From positions 22,873 through 86,872 of the forward strand of contig CAZMHU010000005.1 in assembly GCA_964566175.1 (NCBI GenBank): a DNA stretch of 64,000 nucleotides, given 5' to 3'. A program made the position numbers and the translations under genes. The notes under the pieces are model-generated. The model searched no databases and had not been told where the DNA came from. It worked only from the letters and a program-made list of their open reading frames with translations. Numbering within the stretch: the first letter of the stretch is position 1; each line of letters opens with the position of its first letter. The DNA is from SIG589 sp964566175. Lineage in GTDB: Bacteria; Bacillota; Clostridia; Oscillospirales; Acutalibacteraceae. This document shows positions 50,064-58,972 of this stretch, piece after piece.

Positions 50064-51308
50064 GTGACAAAGGAAAACAAAAATTTCTTAACAGCGGCGG
50101 TGCTTTTGGCTCTTTCTGCGGTTACTGTACGCTTTGCAGTCGGAATTTTGTATTTTAACTCGTTCGACACATATTGGTATCGCGGGTGGGCGTTTTCGCT
50201 TTCGAACGGTCTTTTTGATGTTTATGCAAGAGCGGAAGAAATAAGTCTTGATTATCCTCCGGTATATCTTTTCTGCCTTTATCTGACAGGTTTGGCATAC
50301 CGGATTTTCGGAAACGACTGCGCTCCCGCTATGCAGATGTTTTTGATGAAATTCTGGCCGATACTCTTTGACGGACTGTGTGTTTTGTGGATATATAAAG
50401 TATCGCGTCGCTATGGCGAATGGATGGCACTTTTTGCGGCATTTTTATGGGCATTCAATCCGTCGGTCTTTTTCGGAACGGCATATTGGGGTCAAACCGA
50501 CCAACTTATGGCACTTCTGCTTCTTATCGCTTTTTATCTTGCCAACGAAAACCGAAGTGTGCTTGCCTGTATTGCGTTTGCGATTGCGGGTATGACAAAA
50601 TACCAGTGCCTGTTTTTCACGCCGGTTATACTGCTTTTCATTTTCAAGAAGGACGGAATGAAGCAACTGCTTTACGGAATTTTCGCGGCAGCGGGCATCG
50701 TTGCGACGGTGTTTTTGCCGTTTATGATAGGTGCGCGCGACCCGTTTTTGTTCTTCCGCGTTTACCTCGGCGGAGCGGGAACATATAAACTTTGCACCTT
50801 CAACGGTTATAACATATATACCCTTTTGGGGCTTAACGCCGTGTCGGACGGCACGGAAATAATAGGTGCACTCAGCGGTGCAGAACTCAATATTATTTTT
50901 GTTTTGCTTATCCTTGCCGCCGTCACCTTTATGTTTTTGGCCGGCAAACGGAGAAACATATATGTCGGTGCGCTGTTTATAATGGATGCGCTTTTCGTCT
51001 TCGCAACACGTATGCACGAACGATATTTGGTTGCGGCAATTCCATTTGCACTTATGGCATATATCACCACACGCCGACGCGACTTCTTAATACACTTTGC
51101 GGCACTCACCGTTACCACACTTGCAAATCAGGCGGCGGTGCTCTTGCCCATTAACAACAGGGATATATTTTTCGCATCGGCTGTTACGGAAATCTCCTTG
51201 GTAATCGCCGTGCTCAATATTTTGCTTTTCTGCTACATCACATATACCTGTGCGAAATATTTTTTCGGAAGGGAGAAAGAAAATGACCTTTTCCAAGCAA
51301 AAACTTAA
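50064..51308 (+). CDS. Polytopic membrane glycosyltransferase (GT-C type)
   Basis: The start is GTG 50064 after CGGAGGTG. The 414 residues hold about ten membrane helices and features of GT-C mannosyl-like transferases: an acidic first loop (YFNSFDTYWYRGWAFS), SLDYPPVYLFCLY and GQTDQLMALLLL, with RMHERYLVAAIPF near the end. Such enzymes take sugars from polyprenyl-phosphate donors outside the membrane. The acceptor is unknown. The next gene, yfhO-like, overlaps its end by 26 bp. Confidence 0.82.
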   Translation: MTKENKNFLTAAVLLALSAVTVRFAVGILYFNSFDTYWYRGWAFSLSNGLFDVYARAEEISLDYPPVYLFCLYLTGLAYRIFGNDCAPAMQMFLMKFWPILFDGLCVLWIYKVSRRYGEWMALFAAFLWAFNPSVFFGTAYWGQTDQLMALLLLIAFYLANENRSVLACIAFAIAGMTKYQCLFFTPVILLFIFKKDGMKQLLYGIFAAAGIVATVFLPFMIGARDPFLFFRVYLGGAGTYKLCTFNGYNIYTLLGLNAVSDGTEIIGALSGAELNIIFVLLILAAVTFMFLAGKRRNIYVGALFIMDALFVFATRMHERYLVAAIPFALMAYITTRRRDFLIHFAALTVTTLANQAAVLLPINNRDIFFASAVTEISLVIAVLNILLFCYITYTCAKYFFGREKENDLFQAKT

Positions 51309-53853
51309 CACTCTGCGCCCGCAAAAAAGCAGGGCGGCAAGCACGTTTTTTATCGCGCTTTTAATGGCGGCGGCAATGTTTTTGCCGTATATTATACTTG
51401 ACAGCGGATATTTTCTCTTTTACGGCGATTTTAACGTTCAGCAAATACCGTTTTACACCCACGCACACTCCCTTGTAAAATCAGGTTCACTCGGGTGGGA
51501 TTTCGGAACAGATCTCGGTGTTAATTTTATCGGTTCATACACTTTCTATCTTTTGGGAAGTCCGTTCTTTTGGATTACGCTACTGTTCCCGAACAGTGCC
51601 GTACCGTATCTGATAGGCCCGTTGCTTATGTTGAAATTCGCCCTGTGTGCGCTAACGGCATATATGTATTTGAGTCGCTTTTTGAAAAGCAACGAAACGG
51701 CACGTCTCGGTGGAATTTTATATGCTTTTTCCGGATTTTCGGTTTATAACATTTTCTTCAACCATTTTCACGAAGCGCTTATAGTTTTCCCTCTGCTTTT
51801 ACTGTCGGTTGAACTCTTAATGACCGAAAACCGCAGAGGTCTGTTCGCTTTTTGCGTTTTCTTGGCGGCAGTGAGCAACTATTTCTTCTTTTTCGGAATG
51901 GTTGTGTTTGTTGTAATATATTGGTTTGTCCGTGTCCTGTCCGGCGCAATGAGAGTTACCGTCGGCAGATTTTTCACACTGTTGTTTGAGGCGGTGCTGG
52001 GCGTGTCGGGAGCGGCGGTGCTTCTACTGCCAACCGTTTTGGCACTTTCGGGCAACAGCCGTCTCACGGAACTTCAGTCCGGTTGGGGAGCGCTGCTCTA
52101 CGGAAAAGAACAAATATATGCCAATATAATTCAGTGTTTCTTCTTCCCGCCCGACCTTCCCGCCCGACCTGTTTTCTTCCCCGGTGCAGATGTCAAATGG
52201 TCATCGCTCGGCGGTTGGCTGCCGATTTTCAGTATGACAGGCGTTTGGGCATTTATGTCACAGAAAAAGGGACATTGGCTGAAACGCGTTATAGGCATTT
52301 TGATTTTTATGGCAATGGTACCGTTGCTCAACAGTGCTTTCTATATGTTCAATACGGCATATTACGCACGTTGGTATTATATGCCCGTGCTTATGATGTG
52401 TCTTGCAACCTGTTCGGCAATCGAAGACCGAGAGATTAGGTGGGAAAGCGCTTTCCGTTGGGTCTTCGGCATAACATTGGCTATAACCCTCGTTATCGGA
52501 TTTATACCCGCATCGTTTGATGAAGACGGCGCAGTTACACGTTTCGGAATTTACACAGACGACTCCGAGGGTGTATACAGGGGAAGATTTTTTGTTTGGT
52601 GCGCTATCGCACTTATCGGACTGCTAATCTTGCAGGTTCTGCTTTCCAAAAAACGCTCCGCACCGAAGTTTTTCCTTCGCGGAGCAACGGTCTGCGTTTG
52701 CATTATGTCGGTGATTTACGGCTCGGTTTTTGTGGGACTCGGAAAAACCCATTCCTATGAAGTGGACAGTGTTATGATAGATGCGCTCTTGCAAAACTCC
52801 GTGAAAATCGAGGAAGAAGGCGACACCTTCCGCGTTGACTGTTATGAATGTGTCGACAACACGGGAATGTATCTCGGGTACGGAAGTATAAACGCTTTTC
52901 ATTCCATAGTGCCTACATCGGTGACGGATTTTTGGGAATTTGTCGGCGAAGAGCGCGGCGTTGCAAGCCGTCCTTCGATTAAATCATATGCGGCGAGAAG
53001 TCTTTTATCGGTAAAATATCTTTTCGATTTACAGGACAGCAAAAACTTCCGTGAAGAGAGCAGAACCCAAATGGCGGGATTTACCTATTATGACACGCAA
53101 AGCGGATACGATATTTACGAAAACGAAAACTACATTCCATACGGTTTCACATACGATTATTATGTAACCCGCGAAGAATGCCAACACTTCGGTGAAAACG
53201 GTGCTTCGAATATGATGCTTAAGGCAATGGTGCTTGAGTATGACAGTATATATAAATACAGTAATGTACTGAAAAGATACACCGATTATTATGACCTTGA
53301 CGGCGACAGCGATTACAAGCCGGAAACAGACGTTTCGTCTACGTCATATTTTGCGGACTGTGCCGAAAGGAAAGCAACGGCGGCATATTATTTCAAAACC
53401 GATAACAAAGGTTTTGTTTCGAAAATCGTGCTGCCGAAAGAAAATTTGGTGTTTTACTCCATTCCGTATGACGAGGGTTGGACAGCCTATGTCAACGGTA
53501 AAAAGGCCGAAATCGTAAAAGCCAATGTCGGCTTTATGGCGGTTTTAGCACCCGAGGGCGATTGCGAAATCCGCTTTGAATATGAAACACCGGAACTCCT
53601 GCTCGGCTTTGCCGTGAGCGTAGTTTCGTTTGCGGTGCTTACGGTTTATCTCTTTGTAACACGGATATATTTTAAGAAAAGACCGTCCAAAGCCGAATAT
53701 CCCGAAGGAGACAAACTGCTTGAGCGTTGGCGTGCATACGATACGGAAGACGCCCTTGCGGAAGCCGAAAACCTTATAGAAAAAGATGATGAGGATGACG
53801 GCGAACCTCCGCATTTTACGGACAATTTCCCCGACGGGTTTAAAATAGTATAA
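51283..53853 (+). CDS. YfhO-family membrane protein
   Basis: I start at ATG 51283 behind GGGAGAAAG (856 residues), inside the end of the preceding gene. Family features include the first-loop FYGDFNVQQIPFYTHAHSLVK, an array of 12-14 helices, GFSVYNIFFNHFHEALIVFP, and a large extracytoplasmic C-terminal domain (about 500-760) ending in EGWTAYVNGKKAE and one last helix. YfhO proteins are linked to glycosylation of lipoteichoic acid or other envelope polymers. The preceding GT-C gene suggests one shared pathway. Confidence 0.9.
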   Translation: MTFSKQKLNTLRPQKSRAASTFFIALLMAAAMFLPYIILDSGYFLFYGDFNVQQIPFYTHAHSLVKSGSLGWDFGTDLGVNFIGSYTFYLLGSPFFWITLLFPNSAVPYLIGPLLMLKFALCALTAYMYLSRFLKSNETARLGGILYAFSGFSVYNIFFNHFHEALIVFPLLLLSVELLMTENRRGLFAFCVFLAAVSNYFFFFGMVVFVVIYWFVRVLSGAMRVTVGRFFTLLFEAVLGVSGAAVLLLPTVLALSGNSRLTELQSGWGALLYGKEQIYANIIQCFFFPPDLPARPVFFPGADVKWSSLGGWLPIFSMTGVWAFMSQKKGHWLKRVIGILIFMAMVPLLNSAFYMFNTAYYARWYYMPVLMMCLATCSAIEDREIRWESAFRWVFGITLAITLVIGFIPASFDEDGAVTRFGIYTDDSEGVYRGRFFVWCAIALIGLLILQVLLSKKRSAPKFFLRGATVCVCIMSVIYGSVFVGLGKTHSYEVDSVMIDALLQNSVKIEEEGDTFRVDCYECVDNTGMYLGYGSINAFHSIVPTSVTDFWEFVGEERGVASRPSIKSYAARSLLSVKYLFDLQDSKNFREESRTQMAGFTYYDTQSGYDIYENENYIPYGFTYDYYVTREECQHFGENGASNMMLKAMVLEYDSIYKYSNVLKRYTDYYDLDGDSDYKPETDVSSTSYFADCAERKATAAYYFKTDNKGFVSKIVLPKENLVFYSIPYDEGWTAYVNGKKAEIVKANVGFMAVLAPEGDCEIRFEYETPELLLGFAVSVVSFAVLTVYLFVTRIYFKKRPSKAEYPEGDKLLERWRAYDTEDALAEAENLIEKDDEDDGEPPHFTDNFPDGFKIV

Positions 53854-53860
53854 AAATAAA

Positions 53861-53896
53861 AATGCTTTGACTGCCTGACAGTCAAAGCATTTTTTA
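53861..53896. terminator. Bidirectional terminator after yfhO-like gene
   Basis: A 13-bp perfect stem AATGCTTTGACTG/CAGTCAAAGCATT with 5-base loop, A-run before, T-run after; the convergent HAD gene ends at 53894 within it. Confidence 0.88.
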
Positions 53897-54556
53897 AAAC
53901 ATATTTTTATAATCGATGTCTGTAAAATCGGTTATCGTAATATCGGTATATTCCGCACCGACGAATTTTTCCGCACCTCTCGGGCAAATTCCCATAACAA
54001 GTCCCGAACCGGAACGGCGGCAGGCACAAGCGCCCGAACGCGAATCCTCAACCGTGGCAAGTTGTTCCATAGGAATAGAGAGTTTATCGCCCGCCTTTAA
54101 ATAAAGGTCGGGAAAAGGCTTTCCCCTGACGGTGCCATCGTCATATATTATATTGTCACCGAACCAATATTCAAGGTTATATATTTCTTTGAAAAAATTA
54201 ACATTGCTGATTTCTGACGATGTGGCGATAGCACGCGGAATATCGTTTTCTTTCAAAAAATCAAGCAGTTCTCTTGCGCCTTTTGCAAAGGGCGGCGGGT
54301 CGGCTTTAAACGCCTCACGGTAATAAATTTCCTTTTGCTGACCGAATTTTCCCGCAAGTTCCGACGGCATCGGCTTTTTAAACAGCACCTCATAAATATG
54401 GTCGTTTGTAGTGCCGTGCATATTATTATAATACTCGTCTTCGGTAAAGGACGCACCGAGTTCGGCGGCGTGTTTTTGCCAAGCGGCAAGGTGCTTTTCG
54501 TCATCGAGTATCAGCGTTCCGTTAAAATCAAAAATTATTCCTTTGAGTTTTTTCAT
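53894..54556 (-). CDS. HAD hydrolase, beta-phosphoglucomutase-like
   Basis: I start at ATG 54554-54556 behind GGGAGG (220 residues). Motif I FDFNGTLILDDE has Asn in place of Asp2 or Gly of the common DxDGT (D-F-N-G-T), as in some beta-PGM-like phosphatases. A helical C1 cap follows, then TSSEISN motif II, RGKPFPDLY motif III and VEDSRSGACA motif IV. The substrate is probably a sugar phosphate. It is last in the ferredoxin-pduL-hemW-phosphatase transcript, 13 bp after the histidine phosphatase. Confidence 0.88.
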   Translation of the reverse strand: MKKLKGIIFDFNGTLILDDEKHLAAWQKHAAELGASFTEDEYYNNMHGTTNDHIYEVLFKKPMPSELAGKFGQQKEIYYREAFKADPPPFAKGARELLDFLKENDIPRAIATSSEISNVNFFKEIYNLEYWFGDNIIYDDGTVRGKPFPDLYLKAGDKLSIPMEQLATVEDSRSGACACRRSGSGLVMGICPRGAEKFVGAEYTDITITDFTDIDYKNMF

Positions 54557-54569
54557 TTGCTTTCCTCCC

Positions 54570-55184
54570 TTAAACCGTCGGCACTGTGCCGATAACCTCA
54601 ACCGCACCGGTTTTTTGATAAAGCGACGGAGTAACGAGAATGGTATAACCTTTGCCGTTTTCGCTCGTCCAAAGAGCGGGTTGCTGTTGCGGAAGACCAC
54701 AAGCGGCAAGTAACATCATTATTGCACCGCCGTGCATAACAACAGCCGCTTCGTATTCTTCACGCTCCATCATTGTACGGACAATTTCGTTAAGACCCAA
54801 CGCCAAGCGTGCAACAAAATCTTTAGAAGACTCGCCTTCCGGCGGAGCGGGCATCTGTCCCGCCGCCCACGCGGCATAATCGGGGCGTCCCTCAAGTTCC
54901 GCCGCAGTCTTGTTTTCAAATACGCCGAAGTTGTATTCGCGCATATTCTCAATCGTTATAATCTCGCGCGACGGAAAAAGGATTTTTGCCGTTTCGGTGC
55001 AACGTGCCATCGGACTTGAAAAAACCAAAGGAACGCGGGGATATTCCAAATCTTCATAAAGCGCTTTGAGTTCTTTCTTTCCCTTTGAGGAAAGCGGCAA
55101 ATCGGTCTTGCCGCCTATGTAACGTCCCTCGGCATTCGCGTCGGTGAGACCGTGGCGTATTAAATGCAATCGGTAACTTCTCAT
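54570..55184 (-). CDS. Histidine phosphatase family protein
   Basis: The 204-residue phosphoglycerate mutase-like enzyme has the catalytic LIRHGLTDANAEGRYIG (His about 10), SSPMARCTETAKIL, the acid REYNFGVFENK and the second His in VVMHGGAIM. Proteins of this size are often alpha-ribazole phosphatases, fructose-bisphosphatases or broad phosphatases; no cobalamin genes are near, so the substrate is open. Its ATG overlaps the hemW stop by 4 bp. Confidence 0.9.
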   Translation of the reverse strand: MRSYRLHLIRHGLTDANAEGRYIGGKTDLPLSSKGKKELKALYEDLEYPRVPLVFSSPMARCTETAKILFPSREIITIENMREYNFGVFENKTAAELEGRPDYAAWAAGQMPAPPEGESSKDFVARLALGLNEIVRTMMEREEYEAAVVMHGGAIMMLLAACGLPQQQPALWTSENGKGYTILVTPSLYQKTGAVEVIGTVPTV

Positions 55185-56269
55185 ATAAATTCTCCTATCA
55201 CGGCGTTTGATACCAAAAAACCCTTCTCGGTAAGGCGCATACCGCCGTCAAAAACTTGCATAAAGCCCGCTTTTTGCAAAGACAAAGCTTTCGATTTCAG
55301 GCTTTTCGGAAAACTGCCATAGTGTTTTTCGTAATCCTTGAATATTATACCCTCTGCGAGGCGTAAACGCAACATAATATATTCTTCGCTATTGCCGCCG
55401 TTACCGTCGGGCATTACCGAGCAACCGCCTAAAAACGCATTTATATCACGTGGATAGAAAAAACGTCTTCCGTCCAAAAACGAATGCGCCGACGGGCCTA
55501 TTCCCAAATATTCGTCAAGATTCCAATATTTCAAGTTATGGCGGCTCTCGTACCCAACCTTTGCGAAATTTGAAATTTCATACTGGAGATATCCCTTTTC
55601 CTTAAGCCGCCGAACGGTGAAAAGATATTGGTTCGAGATTTCGTCATCGTCGGGCATAGGCGGGTGATTTGCGAAAAGGGACGTCCCCTCTTCAAGTTTC
55701 AAAATATACACCGAAATATGCCGTGGTTCAAGCGAACAAACAAAATTTATCGATTTTTCCACACTTTCGCAACTGCTTTCCGGCAAGCCTATCATCAAAT
55801 CGAGCGATACGTTGTCTATTCCCGCACGTCTCGCGGCGGCAACGGTTTTCTCGGCATCAGCCGCCGTGTGCCGTCTGCCAAGCAGGGAAAGTTCACTTCC
55901 GAGCGCACTCTGAACGCCCACAGACAAGCGGTTAACGCCCGCCATTGCGGCAGTTTTCAATGTGTCTGTCAGGTCGTCTGCCGGATTACATTCAAGAGTT
56001 ATTTCCGGACTGTCAAAAGAAAAAGCGTTCTTTGCGGTATGGATTATTTTTTCGATGTTTTCACCGCCGAGCAGTGACGGTGTTCCCCCGCCGAGGTATA
56101 ATGAATCAATGGGGCGCGCTGTACGCACGCCCCATTTTGTTATTTCTTCCGCAACCCGCCCCGTATATGAATCAATAAAATCCTTTGAAGCGGGAAAGGA
56201 GTAAAAATCACAGTATTTACACTTTTGTGCACAAAACGGTGTGTGAATATAAAGTCCGAGATTAGTCAA
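55181..56269 (-). CDS. hemW: HemW-like radical SAM haem chaperone
   Basis: The best start is TTG 56267-56269, 8 bp inside the end of pduL, giving 362 residues; the 25 residues before it in frame are not family-like. LGLYIHTPFCAQKCKYCDFYS has the CX3CX2C cluster motif, and LYLGGGTPSLL, NRLSVGVQSALGSELSLLGR and YEISNFAKVG are HemW signatures. HemW is often mislabelled coproporphyrinogen oxidase but transfers haem to respiratory proteins. No haem synthesis genes are in the window. Confidence 0.92.
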   Translation of the reverse strand: MTNLGLYIHTPFCAQKCKYCDFYSFPASKDFIDSYTGRVAEEITKWGVRTARPIDSLYLGGGTPSLLGGENIEKIIHTAKNAFSFDSPEITLECNPADDLTDTLKTAAMAGVNRLSVGVQSALGSELSLLGRRHTAADAEKTVAAARRAGIDNVSLDLMIGLPESSCESVEKSINFVCSLEPRHISVYILKLEEGTSLFANHPPMPDDDEISNQYLFTVRRLKEKGYLQYEISNFAKVGYESRHNLKYWNLDEYLGIGPSAHSFLDGRRFFYPRDINAFLGGCSVMPDGNGGNSEEYIMLRLRLAEGIIFKDYEKHYGSFPKSLKSKALSLQKAGFMQVFDGGMRLTEKGFLVSNAVIGEFI

Positions 56270-56834
56270 GAATAATACCTGTACAACTACCCGGAACGGC
56301 GGCAGCGTTCGCTTCGTCGGTGTCGATGTGCATTGCGAGTGCAAACTTTTCGCTGACTCTTACAACAACGTCATCGAATATTGTCTTGCGTCCCTCGGTG
56401 TTGAGCGCAACCTTTACAACTTGCTTGTCTTCAAGAGCATACTTTTCGGCATCGGCAGGTGTCATATGTATATGACGCTTTGCGGCAATAGCGCCGACCG
56501 AAAGTTCAACCTCACCGCACGGGCCGACAAGTTTGCAACCTGTGCTTCCCGCTATATCTCCCGATTCGCGTACCGGAACACTTATTCCGATAGTACGGGC
56601 ATCGGTCAGCGACAGTTCAACCTGTGATGCAGTGCGAACTGGGCCGAGGATAGATGCGCTGAGAGTACCTTTGGGACCTACAACCTGAACCTTTTCGGTG
56701 CAGGCAAACTGTCCGGGCTGGGACAAATCTTTTTTAGGTGTAAGTTCGTGACCTTCGCCGAAGAGGGTATAAAGGTCTTCCTTTGTTACGTGCACGTGAC
56801 GTGCGGAAATTTCAACAAGTACAGTCTTCTCCAT
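56262..56834 (-). CDS. pduL: PduL-type phosphate acyltransferase without encapsulation peptide
   Basis: I start at ATG 56832-56834 behind AAAGGAGAT (190 residues). The sequence begins at once with the domain (MEKTVLVEISARHVHVT), so the about 20-residue N-terminal targeting helix of BMC PduL is missing. Zinc-binding histidines lie in ARHVHV and KRHIHMT, and both beta-barrel halves are full. PduL turns acyl-CoA + Pi into acyl phosphate. This copy probably serves cytosolic acetate or propionate formation. It may also complete the BMC pathway by acting on propionyl-CoA outside the shell (inference). Confidence 0.93.
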   Translation of the reverse strand: MEKTVLVEISARHVHVTKEDLYTLFGEGHELTPKKDLSQPGQFACTEKVQVVGPKGTLSASILGPVRTASQVELSLTDARTIGISVPVRESGDIAGSTGCKLVGPCGEVELSVGAIAAKRHIHMTPADAEKYALEDKQVVKVALNTEGRKTIFDDVVVRVSEKFALAMHIDTDEANAAAVPGSCTGIILD

Positions 56835-56857
56835 TGTTATATCTCCTTTATTAAATC

Positions 56858-56888
56858 CAAGCAAAAAGGGTGGCATAAACCACCCTTT
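56858..56888 (-). terminator. Hairpin between ferredoxin and pduL
   Basis: A perfect 9-bp stem AAAGGGTGG/CCACCCTTT (56865-56873 with 56880-56888) followed on the minus strand by a short T-run. It could attenuate transcription into pduL. Confidence 0.65.
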
Positions 56889-56906
56889 GTCAGCCTTTAT
56901 GTGTTA

Positions 56907-57077
56907 TTATTCGGCAGAAATAGCCTCAACCGGGCAACCTGCTGCACAAGTACCGCAGTCAACACACTTCTCGGGGTCAATCTCGAAATGCTCATCGCCT
57001 TCGGAGATAGCCTCGCAGGGGCAAGCAGCAGCACAAGCGCCGCAACTTATACACTCATCGCTGATTTTGTAAGCCAT
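56907..57077 (-). CDS. 2[4Fe-4S] ferredoxin
   Basis: I start at ATG 57075-57077 behind GGAGGTG (56 residues), the size of clostridial ferredoxin. The two CX2CX2CX3CP motifs are CISCGACAAACP and CVDCGTCAAGCP. It carries low-potential electrons in the cytoplasm, for example for pyruvate:ferredoxin oxidoreductase or hydrogenase. It is the first gene after a good promoter; a hairpin separates it from pduL. Confidence 0.97.
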   Translation of the reverse strand: MAYKISDECISCGACAAACPCEAISEGDEHFEIDPEKCVDCGTCAAGCPVEAISAE

Positions 57078-57141
57078 TATATTACACCTCCGTGATATAT
57101 TGGGCACAGTTCGACAACGCCACAACCGCACCTTTTAATAT

Positions 57142-57170
57142 ATTGTAACAAGCATACGCCGAAAATGCAA
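57142..57170 (-). promoter_or_regulatory. Promoter of ferredoxin operon
   Basis: Minus-strand TTGCAT (complement of 57165-57170) and TACAAT (complement of 57142-57147), 17-bp spacer, with TG one base before the -10. Confidence 0.72.
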
Positions 57171-57175
57171 GAGTT

Positions 57176-58033
57176 TTATTGCTCGGGTTGCATCTCTGTA
57201 TCATCTTTTTTCGGCTGACGGCTCTTTTTTATAACCTTAACATCTTCACGCATAACCTTAATGGGTGCGGTATCGCTGTCGTTGCCTATACGAACAAGCA
57301 ATGCACCGGTCAGCGGATTTGCGTCAAGCACCACACCGTCACCCATTTCGGTACGAACAGTCCAGCCGACACGCGGGGTAAACGAAAGCAGATATTCATA
57401 TGCGTCCTGCTCATATTTTAAGCAACACATAAGGCGTCCGCAACTTCCTGAAATTTTTGTCGGGTTGAGGGAAAGTCCCTGTTCCTTTGCCATCTTGATT
57501 GATACCGGCTGAAAATCGTCAAGAAAACGTGAACAGCAGAACGGCTGTCCGCATATTCCGAGACCACCGAGCATTTTTGCTTCGTCACGCACACCGATTT
57601 GTCTGAGTTCTATCCTTGTGTGGAAGGTTGATGCCAAATCTTTTACAAGTTCGCGGAAGTCAACACGTCCGTCGGCGGTAAAATAAAAAAGAATTTTGCT
57701 TCCGTCAAAGGAATATTCAACATCGACAAGTTTCATATCGAGTTTGTGCGTGATAATCATCTTCTCACAGGTTGCAAAAGCCTGTTTTTCCTTTTCGCGG
57801 TTTTGCTCCATACGTTTTATATCATCTCCGCTCGCGGGACGTATAACCTTTTTGAGCGGCTTCACGATTTTTTCATCCGAAACGGATTTGTTGGCTTCGG
57901 CAACGGTGCCGCACTCGATTCCTCTTGCCGTTTCGACAACGACAAACTCACCAGTCTTTAACTGCTTGCCGTCGGGGTCGAAAAAGTATACCCGTCCCTC
58001 TGGTTTGAATTTTACTCCAATGACTTCGGTCAT
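57176..58033 (-). CDS. ricT: PSP1-domain protein RicT (YaaT)
   Basis: The 285 residues include the PSP1 domain with YFTADGRVDFRELVKDL and the cysteine-rich GLGICGQPFCCSRFL and GSCGRLMCCLKYE motifs. RicT with RicA and RicF forms an Fe-S complex that directs RNase Y processing of mRNA in Bacillus. It follows holB by 9 bp, the standard Bacillota order, and has an acidic/basic tail. Confidence 0.94.
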   Translation of the reverse strand: MTEVIGVKFKPEGRVYFFDPDGKQLKTGEFVVVETARGIECGTVAEANKSVSDEKIVKPLKKVIRPASGDDIKRMEQNREKEKQAFATCEKMIITHKLDMKLVDVEYSFDGSKILFYFTADGRVDFRELVKDLASTFHTRIELRQIGVRDEAKMLGGLGICGQPFCCSRFLDDFQPVSIKMAKEQGLSLNPTKISGSCGRLMCCLKYEQDAYEYLLSFTPRVGWTVRTEMGDGVVLDANPLTGALLVRIGNDSDTAPIKVMREDVKVIKKSRQPKKDDTEMQPEQ

Positions 58034-58042
58034 ATTTTCCTC

Positions 58043-58972
58043 CTATAATACGGATTTATATTCACTGCACAGATTTGCAAGTAACAGCATAACGTTTGCG
58101 TTGGCGTCTGCCGCCGCTTTCAGCGTGCGTGTGGTCTCATAAAGTTTTACAAGTTGTTCTCGGGAAAGCCCCTCTTTTATATGTGTATAACAGCCTTCAC
58201 GCAAAAGAGCGGATATTCTGAGCATAAATTCATCAAGCAGGATACACAGCGCCGTGCGGTCACGCACACCTGTTTTCAGTCGGCAGAGCATTGAATAAGC
58301 CGACGCAGTGTTTATATCCGCCAAAAGTTGCGCCGCCAAGGCGGTATAGGTGTTTTTCTGCTCTTCATTTAAGAACTTGAGCGCAACGCCGATATTATTC
58401 TTCGCCGCATCAAGCGCACGGTCAATCTCAAGCGCCGTGTTTGGCGTGACAGCGGAAAGATATTCCGCCGCTTGCTGTCTGTCGGGGGGCAAGAGAGAGA
58501 GCGTTATACAGCGCGAACGCACCGTTTCAAGCATACTCTCAGCCGAAAGGGTGAGAAGTAAAAACATAACATTTGCGGGCGGTTCTTCAAGCACTTTCAG
58601 CAATGCGTTCTGTGCCGCCGCATTCATAGTTTCCGCCTTTTCGATTATATATATTTTTCTGTCTGCGACTGCGGGGGCTAAATATGCGTCCGCCCGCATA
58701 TTGCGAATCTTGTCAACCGACAACTGTTTGGTGTCGGGCGATACGGTTATAATATCGGGGTGCGAACCGCTTTTCTGCATATGGCAACCCTTGCACTCGC
58801 CGCATGGACGATTTTCTTCGGTACAGACGGCATACGCCGCTATATACTGTGTCAGCGTGTGTTTTCCCGTGCCCTCGTCGCCCTCAAGCATTACGGCGTG
58901 CGGAAAACGTCCGCCCGAGAGCATAAGCGACACACGTTCGCAAACACGCCTGTTACCTGCAAGAATATTCAT
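58043..58972 (-). CDS. holB: DNA polymerase III delta' subunit
   Basis: This 309-residue AAA+ clamp-loader subunit starts with GDEGTGKHT as a P-loop in which the usual Ser/Thr after Lys is His. It has the zinc module CTEENRPCGECKGC, the IIEKAETMNAAAQNALLKVLEEPP motif and a C-terminal helical collar domain. Degenerate P-loops are normal in delta'. Its start overlaps the trpS stop by one base. Confidence 0.92.
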   Translation of the reverse strand: MNILAGNRRVCERVSLMLSGGRFPHAVMLEGDEGTGKHTLTQYIAAYAVCTEENRPCGECKGCHMQKSGSHPDIITVSPDTKQLSVDKIRNMRADAYLAPAVADRKIYIIEKAETMNAAAQNALLKVLEEPPANVMFLLLTLSAESMLETVRSRCITLSLLPPDRQQAAEYLSAVTPNTALEIDRALDAAKNNIGVALKFLNEEQKNTYTALAAQLLADINTASAYSMLCRLKTGVRDRTALCILLDEFMLRISALLREGCYTHIKEGLSREQLVKLYETTRTLKAAADANANVMLLLANLCSEYKSVL

